From NCBI GenBank assembly GCA_001557505.1, contig LSAX01000001.1, forward strand, positions 2,480,001-2,544,000: DNA of 64,000 bases. Reading direction: 5' to 3'. The notes beneath the pieces are model-generated. The model was not told the DNA's origin. It worked only from the letters and a program-made list of their open reading frames with translations, and searched no databases. How positions within the stretch are numbered: position 1 is the first letter of the stretch; the number at the start of each line of letters is the position of its first letter. Both the position numbers and the translations under genes were made by a program. The stretch is from Reticulascus tulasneorum (lineage: Eukaryota; Ascomycota; Sordariomycetes; Glomerellales; Reticulascaceae). This document shows, in pieces, positions 47,496-60,133 of the stretch.

Positions 47496-49078
47496 TCAAT
47501 ATCGGGAGCATTGTCCCTGTGCCCGCCTGAAAGCGTCTGTGAAGAACTCCTGCATTGCTGAGTAATGGAACAAGATGCCACCAAGGACCGCGAGATGCCA
47601 CAAGTTGTGGCTGCCGCCAACGTAATCAAACATGCCTGGGAACCATCGCTCGGGTACCTTGCTGGCATAGACGAACGCCCCAACAAGGTACACGAGCATC
47701 GATTTGGCAATCGGGGAGTAAAACTCGAACACAAACCCGGGGCCATGCGTAAAGTACAGTTGCAGAATTGGCAAGAAGCCGGTGGCCCCGAGGCCAACGA
47801 AGAAAGCAACGCGAAGCCATGCCATGTCCTGTCGATTAAACACTGGATGCCAGGGGAGGATCACACCCCCCACGCCGAGTAGAGCCGTGGTTGTCATGTA
47901 GAGCCATCGGCTGGTAGGATCGCAATAAAAGGCTGTATACTCTGTAGTCATGATCGACGCCGCGATGAGCAACGATATCCCGGTGTAGTCGACGCAGGCG
48001 AAGAGAGAAATGGCGGTCATATCCGCGACAGCGTTCATGGTATGCCAGATCGTAGAGCACACCAGTGTCAAGCAGGCTGTGAAGAAGAAAACCGCGGCGA
48101 TGAAGATGTCCGTATTCGTGCTGAGGGAGAAATTGACGTTTCGGGGATAGAAGTAAAATGCAACAGCCAGGACAACGACAAGCCCAAGTGCATGCGACCA
48201 GATATTTACCAGCTCGTTCGAGACGCCAAAAACGGAGCGGATACATTCCACCTTGGACTCCGTAAAACGATAACCCTTTCGAATGTGTGGGTTGATCCTC
48301 CATGGGACCGGCAAGTCCTCGTACACGATCAGGCCAGTCTCGCGCGCTCTGGTAATGGCGAATTGGATCTTCTCCTCCAAGGTTTCCGCTGCTCTCAATG
48401 CGCGCTCAATTCCCTCATCGACCACTTCTCTTGCACGCTCAATGCTTTCATCTACAACCCGTCGGCCCTCGCCCATGAAGGCACTGGCAGTATCTGCTGC
48501 ATTTGCCAAACCTTGTTCCCGCAACTTGTAGGCTCGTGTTTCGAATTCGGTGAGCATGTCGTCGAGCAACTCGATGCCGACCCTGGCCTTTTCATTCATT
48601 GATTCAGCTGCCGCCAACGTGTCTTGGTATCTGGCCTCTACTGTTTCAACCATCACTTGCACCCGACGACGGCCGGCCCCAAGCATCTCCTCAGACACCT
48701 GTGAACATCGCGTTCGCACGGCCTGGAGAGTCGAAAACGCTCTTGAGATGCTCAGATCTAGGCTGAGGTCACCATAGCTCTCAAGGAAATCCAGTCGCCG
48801 TTCCAATTCGGAAAGAAAGAGATCAACCTGCGATTGGTAAGCTTTTGTCCGCTCAGCATCCATAGTTCGAAGTTTACCTTGAGAAGCAGCCCTTCCTCGG
48901 TGTCCATGATGTGGTTCACTATCGACTTTCTCCGGGGAAGCAAGAACGAATGGCGCCGTTTCCGGGCTTGCTGGCCGTCTTGAGCCTGGGAACTTGAAGA
49001 CTTTCCTACTGGCTCGTCGTCCTTTACGCCGCCGGCACACGGGGATGAGAGGGGTGTCATCTTTGTAGAAAGCTCCAT
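47496..49078 (-). CDS. IZH3: PAQR (ADIPOR/hemolysin-III) family protein, IZH3 type
   Basis: Exons on the minus strand are 49078-48878 and 48827-47496, giving 510 aa. A 50-nt intron (48828-48877) joins EEGLLLK to VDLFLSELERRLDF. A longer frame that reads straight through gives an unrelated Arg-rich N-terminus and is probably wrong. The soluble N-terminal half is helical and coiled-coil-like (roughly 65-235). Seven membrane segments follow INPHIRKGYRF. Zinc-binding residues of the family are present: H329 in CSTIWHTMNA, D347 in VDYTGI, and H474 and H478 in GGSHNLWHL. IZH proteins in yeast affect zinc and sterol homeostasis, and the PAQR fold is linked to ceramidase-like activity; the exact role here is not known. 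Confidence 0.95.
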
Positions 49079-49999
49079 TGTTATTCGGACCCTCCGGCTA
49101 GCGTTGGTTGAGATGCTATCAACTGTATAGGCACAACGAGATCCGAAGCAGTTGGTGCGCAATGTCGAGGATCAGTCGCAACAGTTCGACGCTCACATGC
49201 AATCAGCAACCCCACGAGCAAGAGGCAAGAGGAACAATTGGCGGAAATCCGAGAGGGTCCCACGTCCGTCTGTTGGGGGGAAGCGGATCTCAACAAGTAG
49301 GCGATTGGTTGACGGCGCTTGGCAGATCTTGGGCCCTGAATATGGGACCTGGGGTTCGATCTTCAAAGGAATGTTTCTTGAAGCAGTGTTCAAGATGTGG
49401 GTGCTTTGTAGTTAAACGGATACTCTCACAAAGCAACCCCTCGCTCGTGATGCAAAACTCCGGATTGCGGTAACAAAGAAGGAAGTGGATTGGGCCCCAT
49501 TCTTATGACGGTGAGACCAGGAAATTGTCCCCGCTTGTCCTAATGCGCGTGATGATTGATGGCCCGGGGACTTCAAGGTTCAGGGTTAGCCGAGCACTGA
49601 AGTCCGCCAATAACGCGTCATTTCAGGAGAATTTCGACTCGAATAGGGATGAAAGCCCGTAAAGTTTAGGCGCTGACAGGGCCTAAATCGAATAGAAGCC
49701 CCAAACCTCGGCCCTGGAAACGCACAATGACTGTCGTGCCTGTCTCCCGTCACCCACATCTTGAGTCAGGGGTCCACCCGCCAAGACACATTTGCACTTG
49801 TACCTAGGTAGCTCTCTAACCTAAGGCATCAGGCTTCACAACTTACTCCGACTGCCGCCGTAGTTAGATCCAAGAAATTCTCAGCCTTGCGCGAGCTCCT
49901 CCAACCACGCTCGGTGCCACTACCGACTTGGTGTATTTACGCCCAGAGACCTTCAACTGGTCTTTAAGCCGACGCACCTTCGAGGCAGTACGCGCAGCC
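49079..49999. other. Divergent promoter region
   Basis: About 920 bases between the PAQR gene (-) and the THOC5-like gene (+). No gene was recognised; the two promoters must share it. Confidence 0.6.
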
Positions 50000-50757
50000 A
50001 TGGCGATTGACAACATAGTTTCCGAGCCCAGCCTCTCAATGGTGCTTCAGATCTCTGGACACGCACGAGAGCAAGCCGCGAGCCTCGTGGAGCTTCTGAC
50101 CCAGGCCAGCGAAGCCGAGACCGTATCAGCAGAGCTTGAAGTCAACCTGTCTAAGCAGCAGAAACTTCTTTTTACGAACGTCTCCCACCTCCGAGGCCTC
50201 CATCGTTCCGCATACTTTTCTGCCCGCGAAACCAAGTCACAGACGGCCGAAGCGCGACACGAGGTTGACAGATTGCATCTTCAACTGCAGAACCTGTACT
50301 ACGAGCAGCGCCATCTACAAGGGGAAATCGCGGCGTGCGAGGCATATGAGTGCGTAGACTGGACTTGAAGGAAGGCATATTGTGATGGGCTACAGGCATA
50401 CTGACATCTTGCAGCCACAAGTATCAGCAGCTGCCACTAATTCCAGCCGAAGAGTTTCTGGCCGAACACCCCGATCATGCGAACGACGATGAGAATGCTC
50501 TGATGGTGGCGCGAATTGACCACGAGCGGGCTGAGCGAGAAGCACTTGAGCAACAGAGGCAGGAGCTGCTCAAGAGGAAACAGAAGCTCATTGCCGACAA
50601 TAAGAAGAGGAAGGATGACCTGGCAAATCTTGATAAGGACTTGGAGAAATTCATTGATGTATGGCTCTCACACCCTATCATTGGATCTTGAGGCAACTAA
50701 CAAACCTCGGCGCAGGCGGCGAAACCAATTCAGAAGTTATTTGAAAAGGTAGTCTGA
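50000..50757 (+). CDS. THOC5-like THO/TREX complex subunit
   Basis: Exons are 50000-50349, 50415-50658 and 50716-50757, giving 211 aa. THO couples transcription to mRNA export in the nucleus. The block LQLQNLYYEQRHLQGEIAAC, followed by HKYQQLPLIPAEEFL, matches the conserved centre of THOC5 (Fms-interacting protein) in order and spacing. The remainder is highly charged coiled coil, including an Arg/Lys/Glu-rich helix (about 150-195). The protein is much shorter than animal THOC5 and lacks its large C-terminal part. The ATG at 50000 was preferred; an upstream in-frame ATG at 49928 would add 24 residues. The third exon is only 42 nt, so the exact C-terminus depends on that intron call. Confidence 0.8.
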
Positions 50758-53700
50758 ACGACATATCTCGCAGGACGAGAGGCTCTTTGGCACGTCTACG
50801 TCACGTCCAGCAACACGAGGGCTTAGAGAGCGAAACTGGGCAGTCGTCTCATTAGTACGCTTGCCGCGTCTATCAGGGACGTAGTCTGAAAGGACGCGAG
50901 CCTTTGGACAGCATTGCAGCTAGCTTTGTCGGTCGTATTGAGCAACCCAGGATTGGTGGTTGAAGATGCCACAGGAAGTCCTTCAAAATAGACGATCATG
51001 AAGCTTCACGAATTGCACACAATGGAGTGCACTCAAGCAAGCCAGCTATCTAGCAATCCCTTGACGACCAGCCTCGTCAGACTTATAGCATGGTCGAGCC
51101 AAGAATAGAAATAATGAATCCATTGTCTTCCGCTTCCAACGTCGCTAGCTGTGGGAAAGAGGCATTATCACTTAAGTCATGTCGATAGCTGAATCTAAGC
51201 TGGCGGCCGTGTATGCAGCTGCGTCTGTCAGTGAGCGAATAGGGTTTCAGCTTGGGATCCCAATGATTTGTCTTCTCACACACCCGTCATCCACAGAGAG
51301 GTTGGCCGCGGGACTTCGATTCACCAGATTGGAACTGATTAGTACATGGTTAGGTGCCGAGAAGCTGCGCCACAACTCAATGAGGTGATTCATCCGAACA
51401 AATTTGACGTCTTACGGGGGAAAAGACCCCAACTGCAAGATCTTCTGGAAACTAGATAGGCGGCGGGCGGCCGAACGCGCTGCGGAGTTCTAAACCAGGC
51501 AACAGAATTCGCAAACCCCACACCGGGCTGCTGTCATGAAGTAGTGCTGTAAGACTTTAGAACATTCCGTAGCTCAGGAGCATCGGTTTCTGGCATCTCT
51601 TGAAAGGGCCAGACTCATAAGGCACAAAATGATGGTTTCTACGGCACACAAACTTGTGTACTTACCAAAAGGTAACCCCTACAAACGCCTGCTCAGAGTG
51701 GATTCTCCAGCATTACGGATCACAATTGCCTTGACACTGGATAATTCGAGCATCGCCGATGGCGCCAAGTCGGCAACAGGCACTTGGAGGCCATCTGTGC
51801 TCCACGTTAATAATACTAGTGGAGCAAGCGGGTCTTCATTGTGTGATGTGAAGCGGCCTGATTTATGCAGTGCGGACTTGTTTTATGCAAAGAATGTTTC
51901 AAGTCGGTTTCTTTGCTGCATAACCCCGTGCTGTAATTAGGTCCTCCGGGGCGTTCGTAGTGTCCCGGTTCGCATTCCCGGTGTGTTTAGAGGTCCCGTT
52001 GCTGCTCTGCTCCGAATTCAATGCTCATAAGTACGGGGGGTTCCTCAAGTTCTAGACCACTGGTTTGCTAGGCAAAATTACTGACCAGAGCGGACTCTGG
52101 TAGCGATCAGGTATCGGTACACGTGTGGACAGCCATGCCGTATTGAGTTCGAAGGTAGCCAGTACTTCTGGGCCTGCTGGACTTAATCTCGACTCCATGC
52201 TGACCGGCTTGGGATGCACAGCCAATAAGGAGGGCGTAATGTCACCGGCAAATTGCGATTGCAGAAATGAACGCCCAGAGGCGTTAGACTGTGCTCCCGA
52301 GGGCTTGCAGTGGGCAGGGCTTTGAGAAAGAACTTCGGGGACCGTGGCATTGACGATTGACGAGGGGCACAAGAACGCTAACTCGAGAGCTGGTAAGCAA
52401 ACCCCAGGTATTTCAGGCCAAACTGAGGAATGGAATGCTTGGAGCGGGCTCCGGACAAAAAGCTACGCCGCCTCATCCAAAACGCCTTAATCTCGGAAAG
52501 CCCCTAATGCTACTCACAAAAAAAGCGTGGGCAGTGGAAGCTGAAGTGGTGAACCTTTGGCAGCTGAACCTCCCGGTGTAAGACTGGCCGCAGTGGTGCA
52601 ATGCAAGACCAATGTATCTAGGTAGTTTGACAGGTAAACCTGTTGCAAGAGTGTCAGCAGCGCAATTACGGTTTACGTTGCTGGTCTGCACGAATTCGGC
52701 TCCATGTTGCGGAGGGCTGAGGGTCCAGGGAGCGGAAATCCTCAAGACGGACTTTTGGTCTTGGGTAGTGCACCATCTTTCGTGCTGATTGGGTGATTCG
52801 GAGTCCTGAGCCATGATCCCTTTGCCGTCTGGCCGGAAATGTGTGCCTGTGCTGTCGAGGTGGCCAAAGCGCCCAACCCCAGTTTTCTATTGCGTTCCGC
52901 GCCATCAAATTTTCTCATTTGACGATCGCGCAAACAATCACGGTTTCCATTATTTCCCAGCCTATGTACATATGTCGGTACATGGGTACACAAGTTGCCA
53001 CGATACCGGAAAGATAATCGGGGTCGCTCGTGCGTCCGATGCTCTGGGGGAAGAGGGGACCCCAACCGAAGCAGAGTTTGGGAGCTTTGCAGACGGTGCA
53101 ACAATGGACGGCCGTCCGGGGTTCACTTGATGCACGCTCTTAAAACGAAGGATCTTGCAAGTACGCGTACCGCGTAGGCTGACCCCTGATGGAAAAGATG
53201 GATACGAGTGCCCTGCTCCCTCTCAAGTGGCTCAGTCTGCCCGTAGACCTTCGCTTCGATAGCCGTTTCTCAGAGATGACGACAATGACTAGCTGGTGGC
53301 ATTTCGTAGCAGAAACCGAGCCTACTAGCCACCACACCCTGCTTGGCGTACGTACGTCTCACATGCAACCTAGAGGCATGGTGGTTTTAAGGATGTCGAT
53401 GCAGGGTACAGTAGTTAATGGGCTACGAACACCTCATGTAGTGTGTATCAGGCGGTGGTGCTCGAAGGCACCTTGAAATGCACACGTACGAATCAGTAGG
53501 CAGGAGCACCAACCCAGCCACTGAAAGACATGCGTGCTAGTAGTAGCGAGATGTGGTAGACAGGAAGAAAGAGAGCGAGAGATAGGGAGGCCCCTGTCAT
53601 GCACCCGAGACCGTAATGTAACGCGATAACTACCCAACTCGCATCTTTATTTCGCTTTTAACGAGGTATGGAGCCGCTGGCAGGGGGTGCTCAGCTGTTG

Positions 53701-55586
53701 ATTGGGGGCATGCAAACTCGCTCAACCCGTACATAACTGCATATTGCCTTGGCCATAAGTGCTTATGACGACGGAGCTGCATTAGGCTGTTGGATCGTTT
53801 GGCCCTAGAATGAACTGGTGATACATCTGTGGCGGCTGGTCTCTCGTGAGATGTGGGTAAAAACGCCGACGGTGTTTGGTCGTCGGCGGGATGAGAGATA
53901 AGGGACGACGACGACGACAACGAAACAAAAAACTTTGCATAGATCGGGCGGCACGTGGCGGGTGAGATTGGGAATGCCTACTTTAGATCTTGAGTCGCTG
54001 GTCGTGGTAGGATTTTTGGGGGGCTCTTTTCATTAAGGGGAGCGGCGAAGATCATGGGCGAGTCACGGTACTAGGTACATAAATGATGGTTGGTGGGAAG
54101 TGGCTGATGTACGTACCGTATATCACACTGTTGGAATAAGGTTCTTAGGGTTGGTTGGAGCTGTGCAAAGGAGTGCCTGTGAGCATTCGCCCTCGAACAC
54201 GCCAGACTTGTGACGCTCCTGACATGTAGGTCAGTACATGAAGTTTGTACGAACGCGTAAGTATGGACATATTGCATGGCCCCGGGCAACACAGCACGTT
54301 CCAGTGGATGGATGAGGCTGTGCGTGAGCGGCAGTAGATACGCATCTATGTACAGCGGACATTCGTACTATGTAAATGGGGAGCGTACTACGTGGTACGA
54401 AAAAGACTGCGGCGGTAAGCATGTACGTAACTATTCGCCATGCGAATGTGGGTTGCAAGTGGGCTCATACATAGGTAGCTGGTCGCCCGGTTGGTTCCCG
54501 CACTCTATGGGCGGGTATGTTTCGAAATAACCCACTGCTTTCGGCCCCATGGAATTTTGGGCACAGGGGTGGTTTGTTCCATGTACCGTTCAGTTGAATA
54601 ACGGCGCCACTTTTATTTTTCTGGCTCATTTCCCATGGGGCCATTTCAGTAGGCGACTAAAATAATACGTCGTAAGACGTGCAATAATACAGATCCATCC
54701 ATACATGCGACGTTGGATGCCCCAATCCGACCTAGAACCCACCATCCACGCCTTATTCAATTTCGCAGGTCTCGACTTGCATCTGTGTATCGAGGCAGAA
54801 CAAGAACAAGAGAGAAGAAGGGGTGGCAGAGAGGCAGCCCAGCCCAAGCCAAGTCGGGCCAAGCCCACATCGGTTGCGGGTGCACCTTCGTATCTACCTT
54901 AGGTACCGTCTGGTATGGTTTAGTATGGTGTGATGAGCACGTACCTATGATCTGTATACGTTTTCCTACGGGTGCACCAAAGCAGCGTGGCATCCCAGCC
55001 CGCGGCCCTCGAAAAGACCAAGCCAAAATAACCGCAAGCCCAAACCAAGATACTTCATTTCGTGGCCCCCATACATACATATCCTTCATTTCTCCCTTCT
55101 ACCTTGGTAGCCCACAGCCCCCTTTCTACCTAAGATTTGTACGGGCACGCTATTTCGTACTTCTTCCCCCAGGGCATTTTGTGCAGGTCTTCTTGGCTTG
55201 TGAATGCATCTGACAGTCACGCTTCTTGAAATTTCCCCTGCTGGTCCCCCCTCCCCTTCCCCCATTCAGGGATACACGTCTGCTGCACCCGTTTCCCAGC
55301 AAACCCCCCAGAACACACTACCGGCCCCTTCGACTTGTGCAAGCAAAGCCTCCACAATCAAGGCCGTTGTTCTTATCCTCCTCCATTCCAATCTCATCCT
55401 CTTTTACTTCTTCCGAACTCTCTTTCTCCCTCGCCTCCTTCCTCACCCCCCTTCCTCTCTACCGACCTCAACCCGAAACACAATTCTCCTGCGGCTGTCT
55501 ACTGTCCCAATCCGCCTCCCGTGTCCTGCTCCAAGAACCTTTCAGCTTGGGGTTCAGCAGCTTCAACAACTCGGTCGACCTTCGCC
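50758..55586. other. 4.8-kb intergenic region
   Basis: No family was recognised. Open frames stay near or below about 120 codons until the leader of the glycosyltransferase gene. A short GAC repeat is at 53903-53919. The frames at 54713-55696 lie in a promoter-like C/T-rich region and appear fortuitous. Confidence 0.55.
55370..55560 (+). promoter_or_regulatory. Pyrimidine-rich promoter/leader tract of the GT2-like gene
   Basis: Almost pure C/T over long stretches on the coding strand just before the ATG at 55587, as is common upstream of strongly expressed fungal genes. Confidence 0.4.
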
Positions 55587-57858
55587 ATGTCTCTCTTCCT
55601 CTGGGCTACCCGCCGCTCTGGCGGCCTGGCCATGTTGGCTACTGTTCTTCTTTCTTACTGGGTTATATCAAAAGAAGCAGCTGCTTCTCGACATGACTAC
55701 CAGTATCAACAGCAAGATAGTCTTAGCGCGCAGTCCGACACCTCTCCTTCGGGGACGGGTTACTCGACCATCATCTTCGCCTACTATTGCCTTCTGATCC
55801 ATATCTTCGTCTTTGCTTTCCCAATGCGTGCTTGCTGGGCTATCGTCGACATCACTCGACGCTTGAAGAAGACGGCGCGAAACAAGAGCCTGAGGGATTT
55901 CAAATTCGCACACCGACGCCGCGGCTCCTCTACTTCTTTGTCGAGTTCCGAGACTCTCACCTCCTCCCATGGATGCTCTGCCTCCAGTAGCGAGGCTGGT
56001 GATCTCGACACTGAGCAGTACGCCGACGCCGACGTCGCAGCAGAACGTGTTGTCCACGCCATCGTCATTCCCAACTACAAGGAGGAAATGGACACACTGA
56101 AGGAGACCCTGGAAGTTCTGGCCTCCCATCCCCAAGCCCGAGCCTCATACGATGTAAGTTACCAATCGCTCTTTTTTCTCTCCCCTGGTCGCAGTCGTGA
56201 TGGGCTTGCGTTTTGGTACCCGCGAGCACATTTGCATCGCGAGCCCATGCATCGTGCTACAAACATGCTCCGAAATCCCCACCTCAATTAGTTCCACCCG
56301 AAAATCCTGTGCAATCGGCCACTAACAATTGCGCTACAGGTTTACCTTGCTATGGAGCAGCGCGAACCCAATGTGGAGCTGAAGGCAATGACCCTTATCC
56401 AGGAATTCGTCAAGAAGTTTCGCGGAATTGAGTACACCCTTCACCCACCTGATATCCCAGGAGAATCTGCCGGTAAAGGAAGCAACATGGCTTGGGCATC
56501 GCGCAAGCTCAGTGAGAAGTACTCGATGGCGACTCGAAAGGATGTGCTAATTACTGGAATCGATGGTACGTGAGCACCTCAGAATATTGCTTCCTGTTGC
56601 ATGCAATGTTTCCAATCCCGCGCGTCATTTGGAGGATTCGCTGACAGAACCGCTTGCAGCTGACAGCCACTTGTCCTCCACCTATTTCGCCCTGTTGACC
56701 TCAATGCACTTGTCATACCCCGAAACAGCAACCACCACCTTGTACTCAGCTCCGATCATCTTTGATCGAAATGCCCACAACATCCCTGCCATTGTCCGAG
56801 TTGCAGATATTCTCTGGTCCGCTGGTGGGCTTTCTGGTTTGTACAGCACCTCAACAATCGCACCGCCTACATCGGTCTATTCTGTTCCTCTAGAACTCGT
56901 CGACCGTGTTGGTGGATGGGACGGCGACAGCGAAGCCATCGGCGAGGATCTGCATATGTACCTCAAGTGCTTCTTCGCTCTGAATGGCAACCTGACGTGC
57001 AGAACCATCACCAGCCCGGTTAGCCAGAGCAACGTTTCAGGAGCTGGCTCCAAGGGGCTTCGCGGCCTCTATACGGACATGCAGGCGCGGTACAAGCAAG
57101 CGCTACGACACATGTGGGGTGCTCTGGACACCGGCTATGCCATGCGCAAGTTTGTGGATCTCTGGCAGGAAAGGAAACACACTACCAGAGCCTTCCGACC
57201 TCTACATACTTCTCTGTTCGTTGTCCCGGTTTTTCCTTATCAAATTGATCGCTAACATGAATACAGCGGCGATGCTTCCGACCTCTATGTTCCGGAATCT
57301 CAGTTGGATACGCAGAACCCCGAGCAACCTGTCGAAGGTGGCATTTTCTCTGATGTTGTCCACGATACTCTTAAGGACCCCAACTACGAGCGCATCCTGT
57401 ATTTGTTTCACCGACTCTTCGAAGCCCACTTTCTCCCTCTCCAAACAACAATTCTCGTGGTTGCCTCAACCCTTTATATCTGGGTAGCTGAGGGTAACGG
57501 AGACCCGCTACATCTCAACTGGATCTTCGTTGTCTGCAACGTTCTCCGAACCGGCGGTTTTATGGCAGTCGCCTTGCTGCTTTTCCTATACGAAAGATAC
57601 CACAAGATCTGCGTCGACACGAGACAACGAGAGATGAGCGAAGCTGGTCTGGCGAATGGTATGAACTTCTCTTATCGCCACGTCAAGAAGAACTTCATCG
57701 ACTATGTCATGGTGCCCTTGGTTGCGCCACTTTATGGTGCCATCCCTTGCGCACAGGCACAAATATGCCATTTCTGGACATTAGACCTGGTCTATACTGT
57801 CAGCAAGAAGGTGACTCGGCAACGAGCGAAATCCCTCTCGGCAGATGTAATGGCGTAA
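55587..57858 (+). CDS. GT2-like membrane glycosyltransferase
   Basis: Exons are 55587-56153, 56340-56565, 56660-57215 and 57267-57858, giving 646 aa with consistent phases. Two hydrophobic segments near the N-terminus precede a GT-A domain: AIVIPNYKEE at about 158-167, KGSNMAWASRK, a DxD-like DAD at 264-266 and an acidic GED in EAIGEDLHMYLKC near 357-359. At least three membrane segments follow after residue 490. A QALRHMW motif loosely resembles the QxxRW of processive enzymes. The set suggests an inverting sugar-nucleotide transferase making a polysaccharide or glycolipid at a membrane. The sugar and product are unknown, and it is neither a chitin synthase nor a cellulose synthase by motif. 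The last intron has an unusual donor (GTTCGT) but a clear GCTAAC branch site. The ATG at 55587 fits the hydrophobic N-terminus; an in-frame ATG at 55335 would add 84 low-complexity residues. Confidence 0.85.
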
Positions 57859-59317
57859 CGACCTCGAACGTTCGCTTCTTTCTACTATGTTTTTACCTAC
57901 TTTCGATCGGATCTCGTCTTTGACTGAAAGTCATGACGGTCCCCCTTTCTTCAATTCTTGTGCACAACTCAATTTATGGAAGACCGACCAAGAGGCGGTT
58001 TTAACTCGATTTATTCTGTTTGGAAGAGTGCTGGCTCCCGAGCATCACACTTGTAAATAGACCGAGGGCATCGTTGATATGCATGGCATGGCATCGGCAT
58101 TTGGCATTTTAGAGTTTTGAGGGGTTTTGGGGCCTCAAACTGGAGTTCTTGGAGCAATACGCAGGGACTTGACGAGCGAGAGAGCCGTCCTATTGCATTC
58201 GCTTACAAAGAAGAAGATGACGAAGAGGGGATGATATTCCCAGAATCAGGCAAGCCTCAAGCAGCGGAGGCTGGGTGGTACGGAGAGGATGGCGAGAAAG
58301 GGAGATCGATGGCAACGTTGGGCTAGGGCTCGCCCAACCGAGCCACGAGGAGGGTTCAACTCGCGAAGACGGAGGCCGACTTCGTAGAACCCCCCCCAAT
58401 CCATTAATCATCCACTAGCCCGATAATACCTAATTTGAATTGTATATAGAGCAGTACGGTGTTGATGGAGGGCATCGGGCGTCAAGGGAAGGTGAAGAGA
58501 CGGCCTGTACTGGTGAGCTGGCAGCAGCGCTAACGGCTTGCAACGATAAATAGAATCTTGTATTGCTCTGTGCTTCAAAGAAAGTAAATTACGTACCTGT
58601 CCAGTCCCGGTGAAAGATGCTCCCATTGTTCACCTGGATTAGCTTCAAACCCGCGTGTGAAAGGTAACCGTCTGACAACACCAAGCTTTCCCGCATAGCT
58701 CCCCCTGTGTTTCCACTTACACACCTGTTGCGGGAGGAAGGATGGACCTTCGGGGGCCACGTCAGCTCTCGCCCTGCCCGGCGAACATCGGTGGTTCATT
58801 ACTATGAGTGAGAGCAAACACTGCCGGGTTGCGCCATGCAATATTGGTGAGACTGTAGGGCCGTGTTTTCTCCACCAGCTTGCTGGTGACGACCGACAGA
58901 ATAACACTTCATCATGCTCACTTGGGAGCACGAACAAGGGCATCTCGTGAAACATAAGTGACGCCTACAAAAGCAACGAGTCTGTTCGGATTTTGCCAAG
59001 CTTCTATGCCGGCAGTCCGCTTTTCATAAGCACCGAGTCGCTTCGGAACTTAAGTTGGATGCAGCCAATCATGACTCAGGACGGCAGCCTCAACGGTACG
59101 GAAACTATCACAGGCATGGTGCGATCCGGAGCTTTGCTCTGGCCGCTCCAGACAGCATCGGTCGCTTTGGCGGCCTTCATTTAAGTGTTAGATCCTCTGA
59201 TTATTGCGTACAGGTTACAGGTATTTAATGTCTCGAGCCTCGACACTCAATCTGTCAGCTACGGCTAATACAGATACGTCTCTTCCGACTACGCGTAGGC
59301 CATAATACTTTGCAGCT
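57859..59317. other. Intergenic; no gene recognised
   Basis: It contains the 3' end of the glycosyltransferase gene and the promoter of the DJ-1-like gene. A 126-codon minus frame at 58575-58955 matches nothing I know. Confidence 0.55.
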
Positions 59318-60133
59318 ATGTCGACAATGAATCAGATCAAAATCGGTGTCTTCATCCCGACTGAATGCCAGCTCCTTGACTTAGCTTGCATTGACATCTT
59401 CGCAATGATGTCTTCGGAATACCTCGCTCTGCTACATTTTCTGCCCAAGCATATCATGGCACTTGCGCCCAGCGTCAAAATATACTATATTACGTCCAAG
59501 GCAAACTCGGCCATGATCCCGGTCACCGCGAGCATGAACATCGCAGCTACTCATGACCTCTCGCACGAAGACGTCCAGCCGGGCAAGCTGGACATCTTGC
59601 TTGTGCCCGGCCCGGATCCCAGCAGTAGTTGGGATGAAGCCGTGCTCAGCTACCTGAGGGCACAGGGCAATTGCCAAACAACTGATGTACTGAGTGTCTG
59701 CACGGGGATCTTCCTCTGCGGTGCAGCTGGGCTGCTGGATGGGAAGACGGCATGCGGACCGAGGGGTCTGCAGGATCAGCTCAAGAAACGGTACCCAACT
59801 GCGGATCTCGTGGGAGAGAAGTATCGATGGCATCAGGATGGGAACTTCTGGTCTAGTGGTACGTGTTTCCCTTCCAAACGAGTTGATCTCATGCGAGATG
59901 GGTGGTCTAACTTGAGTGCAGGCGGCGTCACGAATGGGAATGACCTGGTGGCTGCCTATGCCCGGGCCAGTAGACTCTTCCCCGGCCCGGTGGTTGAGAT
60001 TGCGTGTAAACTGGCAGATGTCGGCGACCGACCGCATTTGTACGACCAGGGACAGATGTCTTTCACGTTGGGGGTTGCGTGGCAGTTGGTGAAAGCTCTG
60101 TTTGTTAGTCCAGTTAAGGCGAAGAGTGCATAA
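59318..60133 (+). CDS. DJ-1/PfpI family protein
   Basis: The preferred model has exons 59318-59858 and 59922-60133, giving 250 aa. It reads GNFWSSG directly into GVTNGNDLVAAYARASRLF, the usual order in this family. The 63-nt intron has GTACGT and GCAG ends but no stop and a length divisible by three, so an unspliced version would be 271 aa with 21 extra residues. The nucleophile-elbow Cys is C128 in LSVCTGIFLCGAAGLLDG. Members act as stress-related chaperones, glyoxalases, or isonitrile hydratase-like enzymes; the precise activity is not readable. The residue after the elbow where some members have a catalytic His is not obvious (TACGPRG here). No targeting signal is seen, so it is likely cytosolic. 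Confidence 0.9.
   Translation: MSTMNQIKIGVFIPTECQLLDLACIDIFAMMSSEYLALLHFLPKHIMALAPSVKIYYITSKANSAMIPVTASMNIAATHDLSHEDVQPGKLDILLVPGPDPSSSWDEAVLSYLRAQGNCQTTDVLSVCTGIFLCGAAGLLDGKTACGPRGLQDQLKKRYPTADLVGEKYRWHQDGNFWSSGTCFPSKRVDLMRDGWSNLSAGGVTNGNDLVAAYARASRLFPGPVVEIACKLADVGDRPHLYDQGQMSFTLGVAWQLVKALFVSPVKAKSA

Noticed and set aside
49346..49362. GGTTCGATC resembling a tRNA T-loop
   Set aside because: No acceptor or anticodon stem pairs around it.
54713..55696. Two plus frames of 156-166 codons before the GT2-like gene
   Set aside because: They fall in the pyrimidine-rich leader and overlap each other in different frames.
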